A stretch of DNA of 64,000 nt from an uncultured Pseudohongiella sp. Its GTDB lineage: Bacteria > Pseudomonadota > Gammaproteobacteria > Pseudomonadales > Pseudohongiellaceae. A model generated the notes under the pieces. That model made no database searches. It was given only the letters and a program-made list of their open reading frames with translations, and was not told the origin of the DNA. The stretch is taken from the NCBI GenBank assembly GCA_951812715.1, contig OX638323.1, forward strand, positions 1,550,001 to 1,614,000, in the 5' to 3' direction. The position numbers were made by a program, and so were the translations under genes. This document shows positions 1 through 8,601 of the stretch, piece by piece (the first letter of the stretch is position 1; every line of letters starts with the position of its first letter).

Positions 1-89
1 AGATGCCACACGGTGGGGAACGCGTGCAAGCCAAGTCGCTAGTCAACGTTCTTCAACTTCCCGGATACGAATTTGTGCAATGTGCTTGC

Positions 90-366
90 TCATTTCAGGT
101 GCTCTCCGTTCGCTTTCCCGCCAGGGATGATCGTTTTCGGAAACCATGAGCCTTCTTGCTCCATAAAAAGGAATCAGATATGCGTAACCCTCCATATCGA
201 GGACGATTACCCGCTGATTCGGATAGCGTGTCGCATTGAGATGCCGAATGATGTCAAGTATGCCGCCATTCCAGAAAACGACGCCAATCTGCGATTGGCG
301 GCCGCGCCGTCCCAAAGTCAAGACATTAATGTGCCGATGCGCCTTGTTCTTCTGCCGCATCCGCAT
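90..366 (-). pseudogene. BrnT-like toxin remnant, frameshifted
   Basis: The reading frame from 366 carries a stretch ending ILDIIRHLNATRYPNQRVIV followed by LDMEGYAYLIPF. This is the core of a BrnT-like toxin family normally paired with a small antitoxin. After LIPF the frame becomes nonsense, but the neighbouring frame continues with the expected tail (EQEG, then FPKTIIPGGKANGEHLK) and stops at 90-92. The switch falls in the T-run on the minus strand at 165-169, so one extra base explains it. The N-terminal third also looks unlike the family. The stop overlaps an ATG (ATGA, 93-90) that opens a 16-residue ORF to position 43, perhaps the stump of the partner antitoxin. A sequencing error in the homopolymer is the main alternative. 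Confidence 0.5.
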
Positions 367-676
367 TAAACACAGCCTCGGCGCGCAGCTTCAAGCCAAG
401 AGCGCGAACAACTTTGAGTACTGTTTCAAGGGTTGGGTTACGATTTCCCGAAAGAGCTTTATAGAGGCTTTCACGAGAGAGGCCTGCATCGGATGCCACT
501 TGCGACATGCCTTTGGCGCGGGCAATATCGCCAAGCGCTTTCGCAATAAACGCTGCATCGCCATTGGCTTCCTCAATGCAAGCTTCCAGATATGTGGCCA
601 TATCCTCAGGTGTTCTGAGATGTTCGGCTACATCGTAATGTGAGGTTGAAGTCTTGGTCTTGGTCATGGTCGCCAC
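326..676 (-). CDS. HigA-like antitoxin, XRE-type helix-turn-helix protein
   Basis: This is a 116-residue protein of the 'putative addiction module antidote' family. The core AKGMSQVASDAGLSRESLYK is a helix-turn-helix. It is followed by GNRNPTLETVLKVVRALGL, the usual end of the domain. The toxin-first gene order matches HigBA-type modules. The frame opens at GTG 676, directly after the toxin stop (677-679). An ATG three codons further in (667) is an equally good start. It should neutralise the upstream RelE-like toxin and repress the shared promoter by binding the palindrome at 976-993. Family is clear; cognate pairing is inferred from adjacency. Confidence 0.85.
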   Translation of the reverse strand: MATMTKTKTSTSHYDVAEHLRTPEDMATYLEACIEEANGDAAFIAKALGDIARAKGMSQVASDAGLSRESLYKALSGNRNPTLETVLKVVRALGLKLRAEAVFNADAAEEQGASAH

Positions 677-967
677 CTACAAGTTTCTCGCGAGGCTCAA
701 TGCAGTTTTTAAGTCTCGGCTCTGCGTCCGTTTATCCCCGCCGGCCAGCAAGACGATAAGCGTATCGCCTTGTTTCCTGAAATACACCCGGTAGCCGGGT
801 CCGTAATCGAGCCGCAGTTCGGAAACACCCTCTCCAACTGGCCTGACATCACCTGGATTTCCCTCTATCAGGCGCTCAACTCGAACGAGGATGCGGGCTC
901 GAGCTCGCAGATCCCTCAACCCATCCAGCCACTTGGCATAAACTTCCGTTTTGCGAACTTCTAGCAC
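677..967 (-). CDS. HigB/RelE-like addiction module killer protein
   Basis: This 96-residue protein belongs to the RelE/ParE superfamily branch that pairs with HigA-like antidotes. The LRDLRARARILVRVERL helix, the GVSELRLDYGPGYRVYF strand pair and the terminal LLAGGDKRTQSRDL are family hallmarks. Members usually cleave mRNA at the ribosome. It is encoded first in the operon, with the antitoxin starting immediately after its stop. Family members begin M(I/L)EVRKT, which fixes the GTG start at 967. The -10 box at 979-974 then puts the predicted transcription start on or beside the start codon, so the mRNA may be leaderless. No lesion is visible. Confidence 0.85.
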   Translation of the reverse strand: MLEVRKTEVYAKWLDGLRDLRARARILVRVERLIEGNPGDVRPVGEGVSELRLDYGPGYRVYFRKQGDTLIVLLAGGDKRTQSRDLKTALSLARNL

Positions 968-973
968 TCGTAC

Positions 974-1002
974 ACTGTAGCCGATAGGCTACAGCTCGTC
1001 AA
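974..1002 (-). promoter_or_regulatory. Promoter with palindromic operator for the HigB/HigA-like pair
   Basis: Reading the minus strand, TTGACG (1002-997) and TACAGT (979-974) are separated by exactly 17 bases and match sigma-70 -35 and -10 boxes. Between and across them lies the palindrome TGTAGCC-TATC-GGCTACA (976-993), with 7-bp arms. An operator between the two boxes, just ahead of the toxin start, fits autorepression by the antitoxin. Boxes and palindrome are seen directly; function is inferred. Confidence 0.65.
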
Positions 1003-1347
1003 CGCCGTGCGGAGGTGGAGAGCGTAGAGCACTGAATAGTGTGGCGCCACCTCACCGGACGCGGGGGTGTGCCTTGCGGCTAAATCTCAGCTCGACGGCC
1101 CAGTCGCCGAGCATAGCTCGGCGTCGTTCGGCCTACGCTCGAAGCTGACGCTTTGAATCGAGCGCTCGTCACTGCAGGACATCCATGTCCCATTCCTCGC
1201 TTACGACACCTCCAGGCACATCCCCCGCGCCCCGTGAGCAGAGGGTCCTGAGGAGCGCTTTCCACATACATCGAAGCCATTTAGCCTGGTTGCAAAACAA
1301 GCCGGCGTTCTCTACTGTGGGGATTGCTTGCGGAGACGAGTGAATTG
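1003..1347. repeat. Non-coding gap with a copy of the dispersed hairpin repeat
   Basis: No gene is supported here. Positions 1105-1123 form an 8-bp-arm hairpin (CGCCGAGC, ATA, GCTCGGCG), followed by GAAGCTGACGCTTTGAATCG at 1141. Its reverse complement aligns over nearly 60 bases with the unit of the tandem array near 18461-18520. The same family recurs near 24 kb, 59 kb and 63.5 kb. The remaining bases before lhr show nothing recognisable. Confidence 0.6.
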
Positions 1348-4300
1348 ATGTCGCTTAAGGAATTTCATCCGGCTTGCCGACGCTGGTTCGAGCAGCAGTT
1401 CGAAGCGCCGACACCGGCGCAGCTTGATGCTTGGGCGGCGATCCGGCGTGGCAGCCATACCTTGATCGCGGCGCCAACCGGTAGCGGCAAGACGCTGGCC
1501 GCGTTTTATGCCGGCCTCGACCGGCTCGTGAGCCAAGGCAATGAACTCGCTGGCGGCGTGCAGATTCTTTACGTGTCGCCACTGAAAGCGCTGAACAACG
1601 ATATTCATCGAAACCTGCAAATTCCGCTCGCCGGCATTGCTGAGCTGCTTGCCGATTCGGCGCCCGACATTCGACTGGCGGTGCGCACCGGCGATACGCC
1701 CGCGGACGAACGCCGCAAGATGGCGGCGCGGCCGCCGCACATCCTGGTTACCACCCCAGAGTCGCTATATCTGCTGCTGACCAGCGCCAGCGGCCGCGCC
1801 ATGCTGGCTTCGGTTGCCACGTTGATCGTCGACGAGATTCACGCCATGCTCGGCGACAAGCGTGGTTCCCATCTCTCGCTTTCCATCGAGCGGCTCGAAG
1901 ATCTGACAAGCCAGGTCGGCGGCCGGCCCTTGCAGCGAATCGGCCTTTCCGCCACGCAGAAACCTGTTGCGACGGTAGCGCGTTATCTCACCGGTACAGG
2001 CAACGGAGAACAGCCTCGCTGCGAGATCATCGACACCGGTTTTCAGCGCAAGATGGAGATTTCCGTCGAAGTGCCCGGCTCACCCTTGTCGGCCGTGATG
2101 AGCGCCGAGTTATGGGAGGAGCTTTATCTGCGGCTGGTGGAACTGATCCTCGCCCATAACACGACCCTGGTTTTCGTCAACACCCGGCGCCTGTCCGAAC
2201 GGCTGGCCCTGGCCTTGAGCGAACGTCTCGGCGATGGCGTGGTCAGCGCTCACCACGGCAGTATGAGCCGCGACCATCGATTCACTGCCGAACAGCAACT
2301 GAAAGAAGGTCGATTGAAGGTACTTGTCGCTACCGCTTCCATGGAACTGGGAATTGACATCGGTCACGTCGACCTGGTGGTGCAGTTTTCCTCGCCCAAG
2401 AGCATCGCTGCATTTCTGCAACGCGTGGGCCGCAGCGGCCATTCCATCGACGGTACGCCGAAGGGAATCCTGTTTCCGCTGAGCCGGGATGACCTGGTCG
2501 AAGCCGCCGCGCTGCTGGCCGCGATCCGGGCCGGGGACCTCGATCGTATCCAGGCGCCGGACAAACCGCTGGACATTCTGGCCCAACAGATCGTGGCGGA
2601 AGTATCGACGATCGAGGAAGGGTTGCAACTCGACCGGCTTTTCGCCTGGTCGCGGCGCGCCTGGCCCTACCGGAATCTGGAGCGCTCCGAGTTCGACGAT
2701 GTAGTCGCAATGCTGGCGGAAGGCTATACGACCCGGCGCGGAAGACGCGGCTCCCTGCTGCACCTGGACGCGATCAACGGCCGGATTCGGGCCCGGCGCG
2801 GCGCCAATCTGGTGGCGCTGACCAATGGCGGAGCGATTCCGGACATGTTCGACTACCAGGTCGTGCTGGACCCTCAGGATGTCGTGGTTGGAACGCTGAA
2901 CGAGGACTTCGCGTTGGAATCCCTTCCCGGCGATGTGTTTACTCTCGGCAGCCATAGCTGGCAAATGATCCGAGTGGACGGCCTCAAGGTGCGGGTGCGC
3001 GACGCCCATGGCGCGCACCCCACGATTCCGTTCTGGTTCGGTGAAGGCCCAGGCCGCACGCGCGAACTATCCGCGGCGGTTTCGGGACTGCGGAAGCATC
3101 TGGCCGAAATGCTTGCCGAAGGCAGCGCCGAATCGGCGATCTCATGGCTGACCGGCGAACTGGAATTCGATCCCGCGGCGGCGGCGCAACTTGTCGACTA
3201 CCTCCATGCCGGCATGCGCGGCCTTGGCGTGATGCCGACGCACGAGACTATCGTCATGGAGCGCTTTTTCGACGAGGTCGGCGACATGCATCTGGTTATC
3301 CATGCGCCTTTCGGCGCCCGCCTCAACCGAGCCTGGGGTCTGGCCCTGCGCAAGCGCTTCTGCCGTTCCTTCAATTTCGAACTGCAGGCCGCGGCCAACG
3401 AAGACAACATCGTGCTGTCGCTGGGTTCGGTGCATAGCTTCCCGCTGGAGGAAGTATTCCGTTATCTCAACAGCAAAACCGTGCGAGACGTCGTGATCCA
3501 GGCCATGCTGGACGCGCCCATGTTCGAGGTGCGCTGGCGCTGGAACGCCACCCGTTCGCTGGCGATTCAGCGCAATCGCAATGGCCGGCGGGTTCCGCCG
3601 CAATGGCAACGCATGGATGCCGAAGACCTGGTTGCCCATGTCTTTCCGGATCAGATCGCCTGCCAGGAAAATCTGACCGGCAAGCGCGAAATTCCAGCTC
3701 ACCCTTTGGTTAGCCAGACCGTCCACGATTGCCTGACAGAAGCCATGGACATGGATGCGCTGACCGCGCTACTGAAGGATATGGAACAGGACAAACTCAC
3801 GCTGATCAGCCGGGATTTGCGCGAGCCCTCGCCATTCGCCCAGGAGATCATCAACGCTAGACCCTATGCCTTTCTCGACGATGCGCCCTTCGAAGAGCGC
3901 CGCACTAACGCTATCCGTAACCGCTCCTGGCTCGACCCCGCGGAAATCGATGACTTCAGTTTGCTCGATCAGGAAGCCATAGAGCGCGTCAAGGTCGAGG
4001 CCTGGCCGCTGGTCGGCAATGCCGAGGAATTGCATGACGCATTGCTGACCCTGGGCTACGTCACGGCAGCGGAATTCGCCCCATGGGAAAGATTCGTGGG
4101 AGAACTGCGGGAGCAAGGCAGAATTTATCAATGCGGCGGCCTGTGGCTGGCCACGGAATTGCTGCCTCGCTGTCATGCGCTGTTTCCGGAAACCGCGTCT
4201 GAACTGATACTTCCGGAATTTTTGCGCGAACAGAACTGGACCGCCGCGGAGGCTCTGCGGGATTTCGTCCGCGGCCGCCTGAGCGGGCTGGGTCCGGTGA

Positions 4301-5730
4301 CCGCGGCAGCGCTTGCCGATGAATTGCAACAGCCCGAAAAACAGGTGGCAGCCGCGCTTTGCGCCTTGCAGGCCGAAGGCTTTGCCATGCAAGGGCATTT
4401 TTCCCCCGGCTCTCGCGGTGGTCCCGTACAATGGTGCGAGCGGCGCCTGCTGCAACGTATTCACCGCTATACCATCGACCTGCATCGCAAGAGTATCAAA
4501 CCGGTATCACTGGAGGTTTTCACCGAATTCCTGTTTCAGCGGCATGGTTTGCGCGCTTGCGAATCCAGCGAATCCATACCAGTGCTTGACGGCCAATTGC
4601 AGTTGCAGGAATGCATCCGGCTGCTCGATGGCATTGCCGCGCCGGCAGCTTCCTGGGAAAGCGGCATCTACCCGGCGCGTATCGGCGATTACGACCCGCA
4701 ATGGCTCGACCTGCTCAGCATCAGCGGCCGTCTGGCCTGGGGCCGCTACAGCCGGCCCGCGGGCCGGCCGCGCGGCGGCAGTCCCATCAAGACGACCCCG
4801 ATAACCATGGCGATGCGGCGCAATCTCGACATCTGGCAGGCGCTCGCCGGCGCCCAGGCTGATTCCCGCGCCGACTCCCAAACGAGTATCGAGCCGAGCG
4901 CCACCGCCCGCCGCGTCGAACAGGATCTGGAGATCCATGGCGCCAGCTTTTTCGACCAGATTCAGACCCGGACCGGGCTGCTGCGCACACAACTCGAAAA
5001 GGGCTTGGCGGAACTGGTCAGCCTTGGCCGGTTATGCAGCGACAGCTTTACCGGCCTGCGCGCGTTACTGTTGCCGGAGCACAAGAAAACCGGCGGCCGC
5101 CGCAGGCGCGCGCTCACTTTCGGCGTAGAAGACGCGGGCCGCTGGAGTCTACTCGACACATTTGAGCAACCGGCTGAACCGGCGCCGGCCGCGCGCCGGC
5201 CGCGCGCCTGGGACACACTCGATGAAGATCAGTTGCAACGCCTGCTCGATATCTATCTGGATCGCTGGGGCGTGGTTTGCCGCTCCCTTGTTGCCCGCGA
5301 GCCAATTGCGCCACCGTGGCGAGTGTTGTTGGCGGCGCTGCGAAAACTGGAATTGCGCGGCAAGTTGCGCGGCGGCAGGTTCGTTGCCGGTATGCAGGGC
5401 GAGCAGTTCGCGCGCGCCGAAACCGTGGACGAATTGCGCAAGTTCAGCCGTGAACAGCGCCCGCACCGGCATTTTGTAATCTCCGCCGCTGATCCGTTGA
5501 ATCTGGCGCATCTGCTGATGCCTGAACGTTCGCTGCCGCGGCTGACGCGAAACCGGGTGTTATATCGCCGCGGAATTCCGCTGGCGGTGCTGATTTCCGG
5601 AGAGATCAGCTTTCTCGGCGAGGTTGCGGTCGAACAGCAATGGAATTTGCGGCAGATGATCGTGAGCGGCGTAGCGCCGACATCTCGCAACTACGAAGCG
5701 CGCCCGGCTCGGACCAGGACCGAGCGATAG
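1348..5730 (+). CDS. lhr: Lhr-family large ATP-dependent helicase
   Basis: A superfamily 2 DNA helicase of about 1460 residues, close to the usual size of Lhr (about 1500). The Walker A motif APTGSGKT is at residues 42-49 and the DEIH box at 162-165. They are followed by SATQ, the C-terminal RecA-fold motif LLATASMELGID-type segment and QRVGRSGH. The rest is the winged-helix and Lhr C-terminal extension. Lhr translocates on single-stranded DNA, unwinds DNA and RNA:DNA hybrids, and is linked to repair. The frame is open from TTG 1324, but ATG 1348 is preferred because GGAGA (1332-1336) lies just upstream and MSLKEFHP begins the conserved part. It appears to be a single-gene unit, with a converging gene downstream. 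Confidence 0.95.
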   Translation: MSLKEFHPACRRWFEQQFEAPTPAQLDAWAAIRRGSHTLIAAPTGSGKTLAAFYAGLDRLVSQGNELAGGVQILYVSPLKALNNDIHRNLQIPLAGIAELLADSAPDIRLAVRTGDTPADERRKMAARPPHILVTTPESLYLLLTSASGRAMLASVATLIVDEIHAMLGDKRGSHLSLSIERLEDLTSQVGGRPLQRIGLSATQKPVATVARYLTGTGNGEQPRCEIIDTGFQRKMEISVEVPGSPLSAVMSAELWEELYLRLVELILAHNTTLVFVNTRRLSERLALALSERLGDGVVSAHHGSMSRDHRFTAEQQLKEGRLKVLVATASMELGIDIGHVDLVVQFSSPKSIAAFLQRVGRSGHSIDGTPKGILFPLSRDDLVEAAALLAAIRAGDLDRIQAPDKPLDILAQQIVAEVSTIEEGLQLDRLFAWSRRAWPYRNLERSEFDDVVAMLAEGYTTRRGRRGSLLHLDAINGRIRARRGANLVALTNGGAIPDMFDYQVVLDPQDVVVGTLNEDFALESLPGDVFTLGSHSWQMIRVDGLKVRVRDAHGAHPTIPFWFGEGPGRTRELSAAVSGLRKHLAEMLAEGSAESAISWLTGELEFDPAAAAQLVDYLHAGMRGLGVMPTHETIVMERFFDEVGDMHLVIHAPFGARLNRAWGLALRKRFCRSFNFELQAAANEDNIVLSLGSVHSFPLEEVFRYLNSKTVRDVVIQAMLDAPMFEVRWRWNATRSLAIQRNRNGRRVPPQWQRMDAEDLVAHVFPDQIACQENLTGKREIPAHPLVSQTVHDCLTEAMDMDALTALLKDMEQDKLTLISRDLREPSPFAQEIINARPYAFLDDAPFEERRTNAIRNRSWLDPAEIDDFSLLDQEAIERVKVEAWPLVGNAEELHDALLTLGYVTAAEFAPWERFVGELREQGRIYQCGGLWLATELLPRCHALFPETASELILPEFLREQNWTAAEALRDFVRGRLSGLGPVTAAALADELQQPEKQVAAALCALQAEGFAMQGHFSPGSRGGPVQWCERRLLQRIHRYTIDLHRKSIKPVSLEVFTEFLFQRHGLRACESSESIPVLDGQLQLQECIRLLDGIAAPAASWESGIYPARIGDYDPQWLDLLSISGRLAWGRYSRPAGRPRGGSPIKTTPITMAMRRNLDIWQALAGAQADSRADSQTSIEPSATARRVEQDLEIHGASFFDQIQTRTGLLRTQLEKGLAELVSLGRLCSDSFTGLRALLLPEHKKTGGRRRRALTFGVEDAGRWSLLDTFEQPAEPAPAARRPRAWDTLDEDQLQRLLDIYLDRWGVVCRSLVAREPIAPPWRVLLAALRKLELRGKLRGGRFVAGMQGEQFARAETVDELRKFSREQRPHRHFVISAADPLNLAHLLMPERSLPRLTRNRVLYRRGIPLAVLISGEISFLGEVAVEQQWNLRQMIVSGVAPTSRNYEARPARTRTER

Positions 5731-5737
5731 CGATCAG

Positions 5738-5779
5738 GCGCGTTCCGGCATTAACCAGGCCCAGTTACTGGAACGGCGC
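5738..5779. terminator. Possible bidirectional terminator between lhr and the DUF6164 gene
   Basis: The arms GCGCGTTCC (5738-5746) and GGAACGGCGC (5770-5779) pair with a single bulge between two converging genes. There is no T-run on either side, so intrinsic termination is uncertain. Confidence 0.3.
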
Positions 5780-5802
5780 ACGGGTCGTTCGCGTGAGAAT
5801 GA

Positions 5803-6162
5803 TCAGAAACTGAAGAAAAACCACACCGAGAAGTACAGTATCGCCGCCGCCAGGACGATGCTGACGACGAATCGCGCCGGGTTTTCCCGGAAGTTATCGA
5901 ATGCGGTTCTCGTTTCTCCCTGTTCCCGCGCCAGTTGATATTGCGACCGGATGCGTTCACGCCGCTCTTGCTGGTATTCGTCAAGCAATCGGCGCGCGGA
6001 TTCGAATTGCGGCTCCCGGCGGACCCAAATTGCGGGAAATGAAATTCCGAACAATCCGGCTGAAGTTTCGAAGTATTCGATACCATGGTGTTCAAGCAGG
6101 TCGCGAACGTCCTGGGCTTCGTCTTCCGGCACGTATCGCAATCGGAACAGCAGTTTTGACAT
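5803..6162 (-). CDS. DUF6164 family small membrane-anchored protein
   Basis: About 119 residues. The soluble N-terminal part begins MSKLLFRLRYVPEDEAQDV and contains ETSAGLFGISFPAIWVR, matching an uncharacterised gammaproteobacterial family (DUF6164) that resembles signal-transducing-protein-type ferredoxin-like folds. A basic coiled stretch (YQQERRERIRSQ) follows. The C-terminus is one transmembrane helix (VVSIVLAAAILYFSVWFFF). The frame extends upstream to 6213, but family members begin at MSKLLFRLR, so ATG 6162 is chosen. The gene stands alone, converging with lhr. Function is unknown; family assignment is from sequence feel. Confidence 0.75.
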   Translation of the reverse strand: MSKLLFRLRYVPEDEAQDVRDLLEHHGIEYFETSAGLFGISFPAIWVRREPQFESARRLLDEYQQERRERIRSQYQLAREQGETRTAFDNFRENPARFVVSIVLAAAILYFSVWFFFSF

Positions 6163-6316
6163 AATAGCGCCCCAGCGCACGCAGTCTATCGCAGGAATCC
6201 GCGACTTAACCACAATCCATTGAAGGATTTTCCGCTATCGAGGCGTGCTGGCAATCATAATTCGGCCAAGCAGGCCGAAAAAAAACTATTCGCTAACAAA
6301 CCCGGAAGACTGAAAC

Positions 6317-7231
6317 ATGAAACATGCAACACCGCGATTCCGAAGATTTGACCTTGGCATGATTGTTTCCGCCATGTTGATTATTCTGATCCAGCCTTGG
6401 AGTTCGGCGCTCGCCGACACTTCCGTATGGGAGATTTCCAGCGGCGATTCGAAGTTGTACCTGGGTGGAACGATCCACGCCCTGCGGCAATCGGACTATC
6501 CCCTGCCGGAAGAATTCGACCAGGCCTATGCGGCCGCGGATGAAATCTATTTTGAAGTAGATATTAACCAGGCTCTTGACCCATCTTTGCAGGCTATGTT
6601 CCTCGAACATTCCAGTTACGACGATGGGCGCAGTCTGCAAACCGTGTTGAGCGAGGAAGTCTATTCCGGCTTTTACGCCCAGGCCGCGAAATTCGGCATT
6701 CCAGCAGGCGCGCTCGACAACTTTAAGCCGACTCCGGCTATGACCACGGTGTTGATGCTGGAGCTGCAAACGTTTGGATTCGGACCACAGGGCGTGGAAT
6801 TGCATTTCGTGGAACAGGCCAATCGCGACGAGTTGCCCCAGGGCGCGCTGGAGACATTGGAGTTTCAGACAAGGTTGCTGGCGGATCTGGGTGAAGGCAA
6901 TGAAGACGCGGTGGTCGCGGACTTTCTGCAACAAATCGAGTTGATCGAAGACCAGATGGCCGAGGCCGTGAGCGCCTGGCGCGAAGGCGACATCGGCCGA
7001 ATCGACGAGTTGCTGCTGGCGGATGTTGCCGAACAGTTCCCGGAAGACTACGAGGCAATATTTACTCGCCGCAATCACAACTGGCTGCCGCAGATCATGG
7101 CCATGCTGGAAGACGCCGACACGGAGTTCGTGCTGGTCGGCGTCGGCCATATGCCGCGAGCGGACGGACTACTGGAACTGCTGCGGCGAGAAGGCGCAGC
7201 GGTGCGCCCCCTGGCTTTGCAGGGCCGTTAG
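6317..7231 (+). CDS. TraB/GumN (PrgY-like) family protein, probably periplasmic
   Basis: A 304-residue protein with an N-terminal signal segment (basic MKHATPRFRRF, then IVSAMLIILIQPW and an ALA cleavage site near residue 33). The mature part begins with WEISSGDSKLYLGGTIHAL and ends with the conserved motif LVGVGHMPRADGLLELL. The GGTIH and GxxH motifs are shared by the TraB/PrgY/GumN family, now thought to be metal-dependent peptidases or chaperone-like proteins. PrgY degrades or sequesters a peptide pheromone. Nothing in the neighbourhood gives a substrate. Confidence 0.85.
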   Translation: MKHATPRFRRFDLGMIVSAMLIILIQPWSSALADTSVWEISSGDSKLYLGGTIHALRQSDYPLPEEFDQAYAAADEIYFEVDINQALDPSLQAMFLEHSSYDDGRSLQTVLSEEVYSGFYAQAAKFGIPAGALDNFKPTPAMTTVLMLELQTFGFGPQGVELHFVEQANRDELPQGALETLEFQTRLLADLGEGNEDAVVADFLQQIELIEDQMAEAVSAWREGDIGRIDELLLADVAEQFPEDYEAIFTRRNHNWLPQIMAMLEDADTEFVLVGVGHMPRADGLLELLRREGAAVRPLALQGR

Positions 7232-7266
7232 AGCTGTATGAGTATGGGGGCCCGCAGGGCCTCGGT

Positions 7267-7446
7267 TCAGGAACTGGACTTGTGACTTAATACAATCTGG
7301 CGCGGGCCGCTGGTGGAAGTCTGGCCGCTTACCCCTGTCGGGATTTGTTGTACTTTACCGCCAGCTTTCAAAAAGGCCGCTACATGCTTCGCCAAGTCTT
7401 CCCGACTGGTTTCCGCGGCCACTTTTTTCTTTGATTTCGACGACAT
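7267..7446 (-). CDS. Small 59-residue protein with FLKAGGKVQQIP motif (SutA-like tail)
   Basis: The minus strand from ATG 7446 to TGA 7267 encodes 59 residues. A basic start (MSSKSKKKVAAE) precedes a helix, then AAFLKAGGKVQQIPTGVSG. GAGGAG sits three bases before the ATG. The motif FLxxGGKVxxI resembles the C-terminal half of the pseudomonad RNA-polymerase-binding regulator SutA, though the acidic N-terminus of SutA is missing. The ribosome site, the codon pattern and the recognisable motif support a real gene. The regulatory role is only a hypothesis. It lies downstream of, and on the same strand as, the XRE-type regulator at 7595-7903. Confidence 0.65.
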   Translation of the reverse strand: MSSKSKKKVAAETSREDLAKHVAAFLKAGGKVQQIPTGVSGQTSTSGPRQIVLSHKSSS

Positions 7447-7594
7447 CAGCTCCTCGCAAGGTTCAAATCAAAGCCGCACAGTATACACCGGCTCGTATTT
7501 TTTGGCCAAATAGGGGGTCTTGCGGCAGTCGCCGCAATCCGGTAACAGGCGAGGGAATCGTCAGGCTTGCAGCCGGCGCCACAGCCCCCCGGTT

Positions 7595-7903
7595 CTACCT
7601 GCCTCGCGAACCGATCCGCTTTCGAGGTCTGGAAAAGTACTCCGAAGCCGGATTTTTCGGCAGTTCGCCGATTATTCCGTCAATCGAAGCGCCGTAAACG
7701 ACCTTGATCTTGGCGAGAAGTTCAAGCTCGATGTGACATCCGTAGTTACGTCCGGTCTCTATATCTTCGAGTTGCTTGCGGGAGATATTGAGAAGCCTGG
7801 CGCCCTCATTCATGGAATAACCAGCCTGGAGGCGCAAGCTCCGAAGGTTTTTCTTGACGTCGAGAGCTATCGGAGAAAACTTGGCATTTATTCTGTTGCT
7901 CAT
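7595..7903 (-). CDS. XRE-like helix-turn-helix regulator
   Basis: About 102 residues. ALDVKKNLRSLRLQAGYSMN is followed by EGARLLNISRKQLEDIETG, a typical XRE-type helix-turn-helix, then a helix reading LELLAKIKVVYGASIDGII. The tail is short and basic. The start at ATG 7903 (MSNRINAK) is preferred over the upstream frame to 7966 because the extension is low-quality. No strong ribosome site precedes either. It is probably a small stand-alone transcription regulator; its target is unknown. It is followed on the same strand, after about 150 bases, by the small FLKAGGKV protein. Confidence 0.75.
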   Translation of the reverse strand: MSNRINAKFSPIALDVKKNLRSLRLQAGYSMNEGARLLNISRKQLEDIETGRNYGCHIELELLAKIKVVYGASIDGIIGELPKNPASEYFSRPRKRIGSRGR

Positions 7904-8029
7904 ATTATTATCGACTTTTTGTGTTTGTTTATTTTTCTCAAGCCATTGCGGGCAATGACCCACCAAGGCGGCCGGACAAATGCGGCCACACTGACGGGAA
8001 CACTAACATAATGGAGAAAAAAGCGTAAT

Positions 8030-8464
8030 CTATACTTCACAAAGACTATTCAGAAATCGATTTGCCTGCCGAAGCAGCCGCCAATTAAGGCACCAGCCAA
8101 GCAGCCAGGCGCCACGCCTGAATTGCAGTTCCAGTAGCAGATTAAGGCGTCGTTCGCCAGGCGTCGAATCCGCGGGCATTTCGAAACTCCAGGCGCAATC
8201 CTGCAACCTTCCTTTAGAGACGAACACCACTCTAACTTCCGGCTCCCAGTGAACGATGGTCCAGTCGAGCCTCCCGCCGGAGATTGTCTCGATTTCGAGC
8301 ACGCTGCCCCGCCCCGTTTCGCCGGGCGGCCGCCAGCTCACCTCGCGGACGTTCCGGTTCCAATGCGGCCAGTGCTTGAAGTCGGCAAGTCGTTGCCAAC
8401 ATGCTGGAGCCATTTCACCTGACAGTGGTCTGCTCAGGGAAAAGTTGTACATGGGCTGATTCAT
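8030..8464 (-). CDS. SRPBCC (START/polyketide-cyclase fold) family protein
   Basis: A 144-residue protein. WQRLADFKHWPHWNRNVREV near the N-terminus and the LDWTIVHWEPEVRVVFV strand pattern are typical of SRPBCC ligand-binding proteins, which enclose a hydrophobic cavity. No catalytic residue can be named, and ligand and role are unknown. It is divergent from the molybdenum oxidoreductase gene at 8602 and shares a 137-base promoter region with it. GC content resembles its neighbours. Confidence 0.7.
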   Translation of the reverse strand: MNQPMYNFSLSRPLSGEMAPACWQRLADFKHWPHWNRNVREVSWRPPGETGRGSVLEIETISGGRLDWTIVHWEPEVRVVFVSKGRLQDCAWSFEMPADSTPGERRLNLLLELQFRRGAWLLGWCLNWRLLRQANRFLNSLCEV

Positions 8465-8601
8465 CTATGACAGGAGTTCGCGGCTGCGAGACAAAGTATA
8501 GCCAACATTTGGGCTTGTTCCAGTGCACCTGCCGGGGCGCACAAAGTCGGGGCGTTGTGATATGGTTTACGCTCAAACATCGCGAATTGAGAGTGTACAA
8601 A

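Noticed and set aside
2110..3018. A 302-codon open frame antisense to lhr
   Set aside because: It lies wholly within the well-supported lhr gene and its translation has no family motifs; a GC-rich shadow frame.
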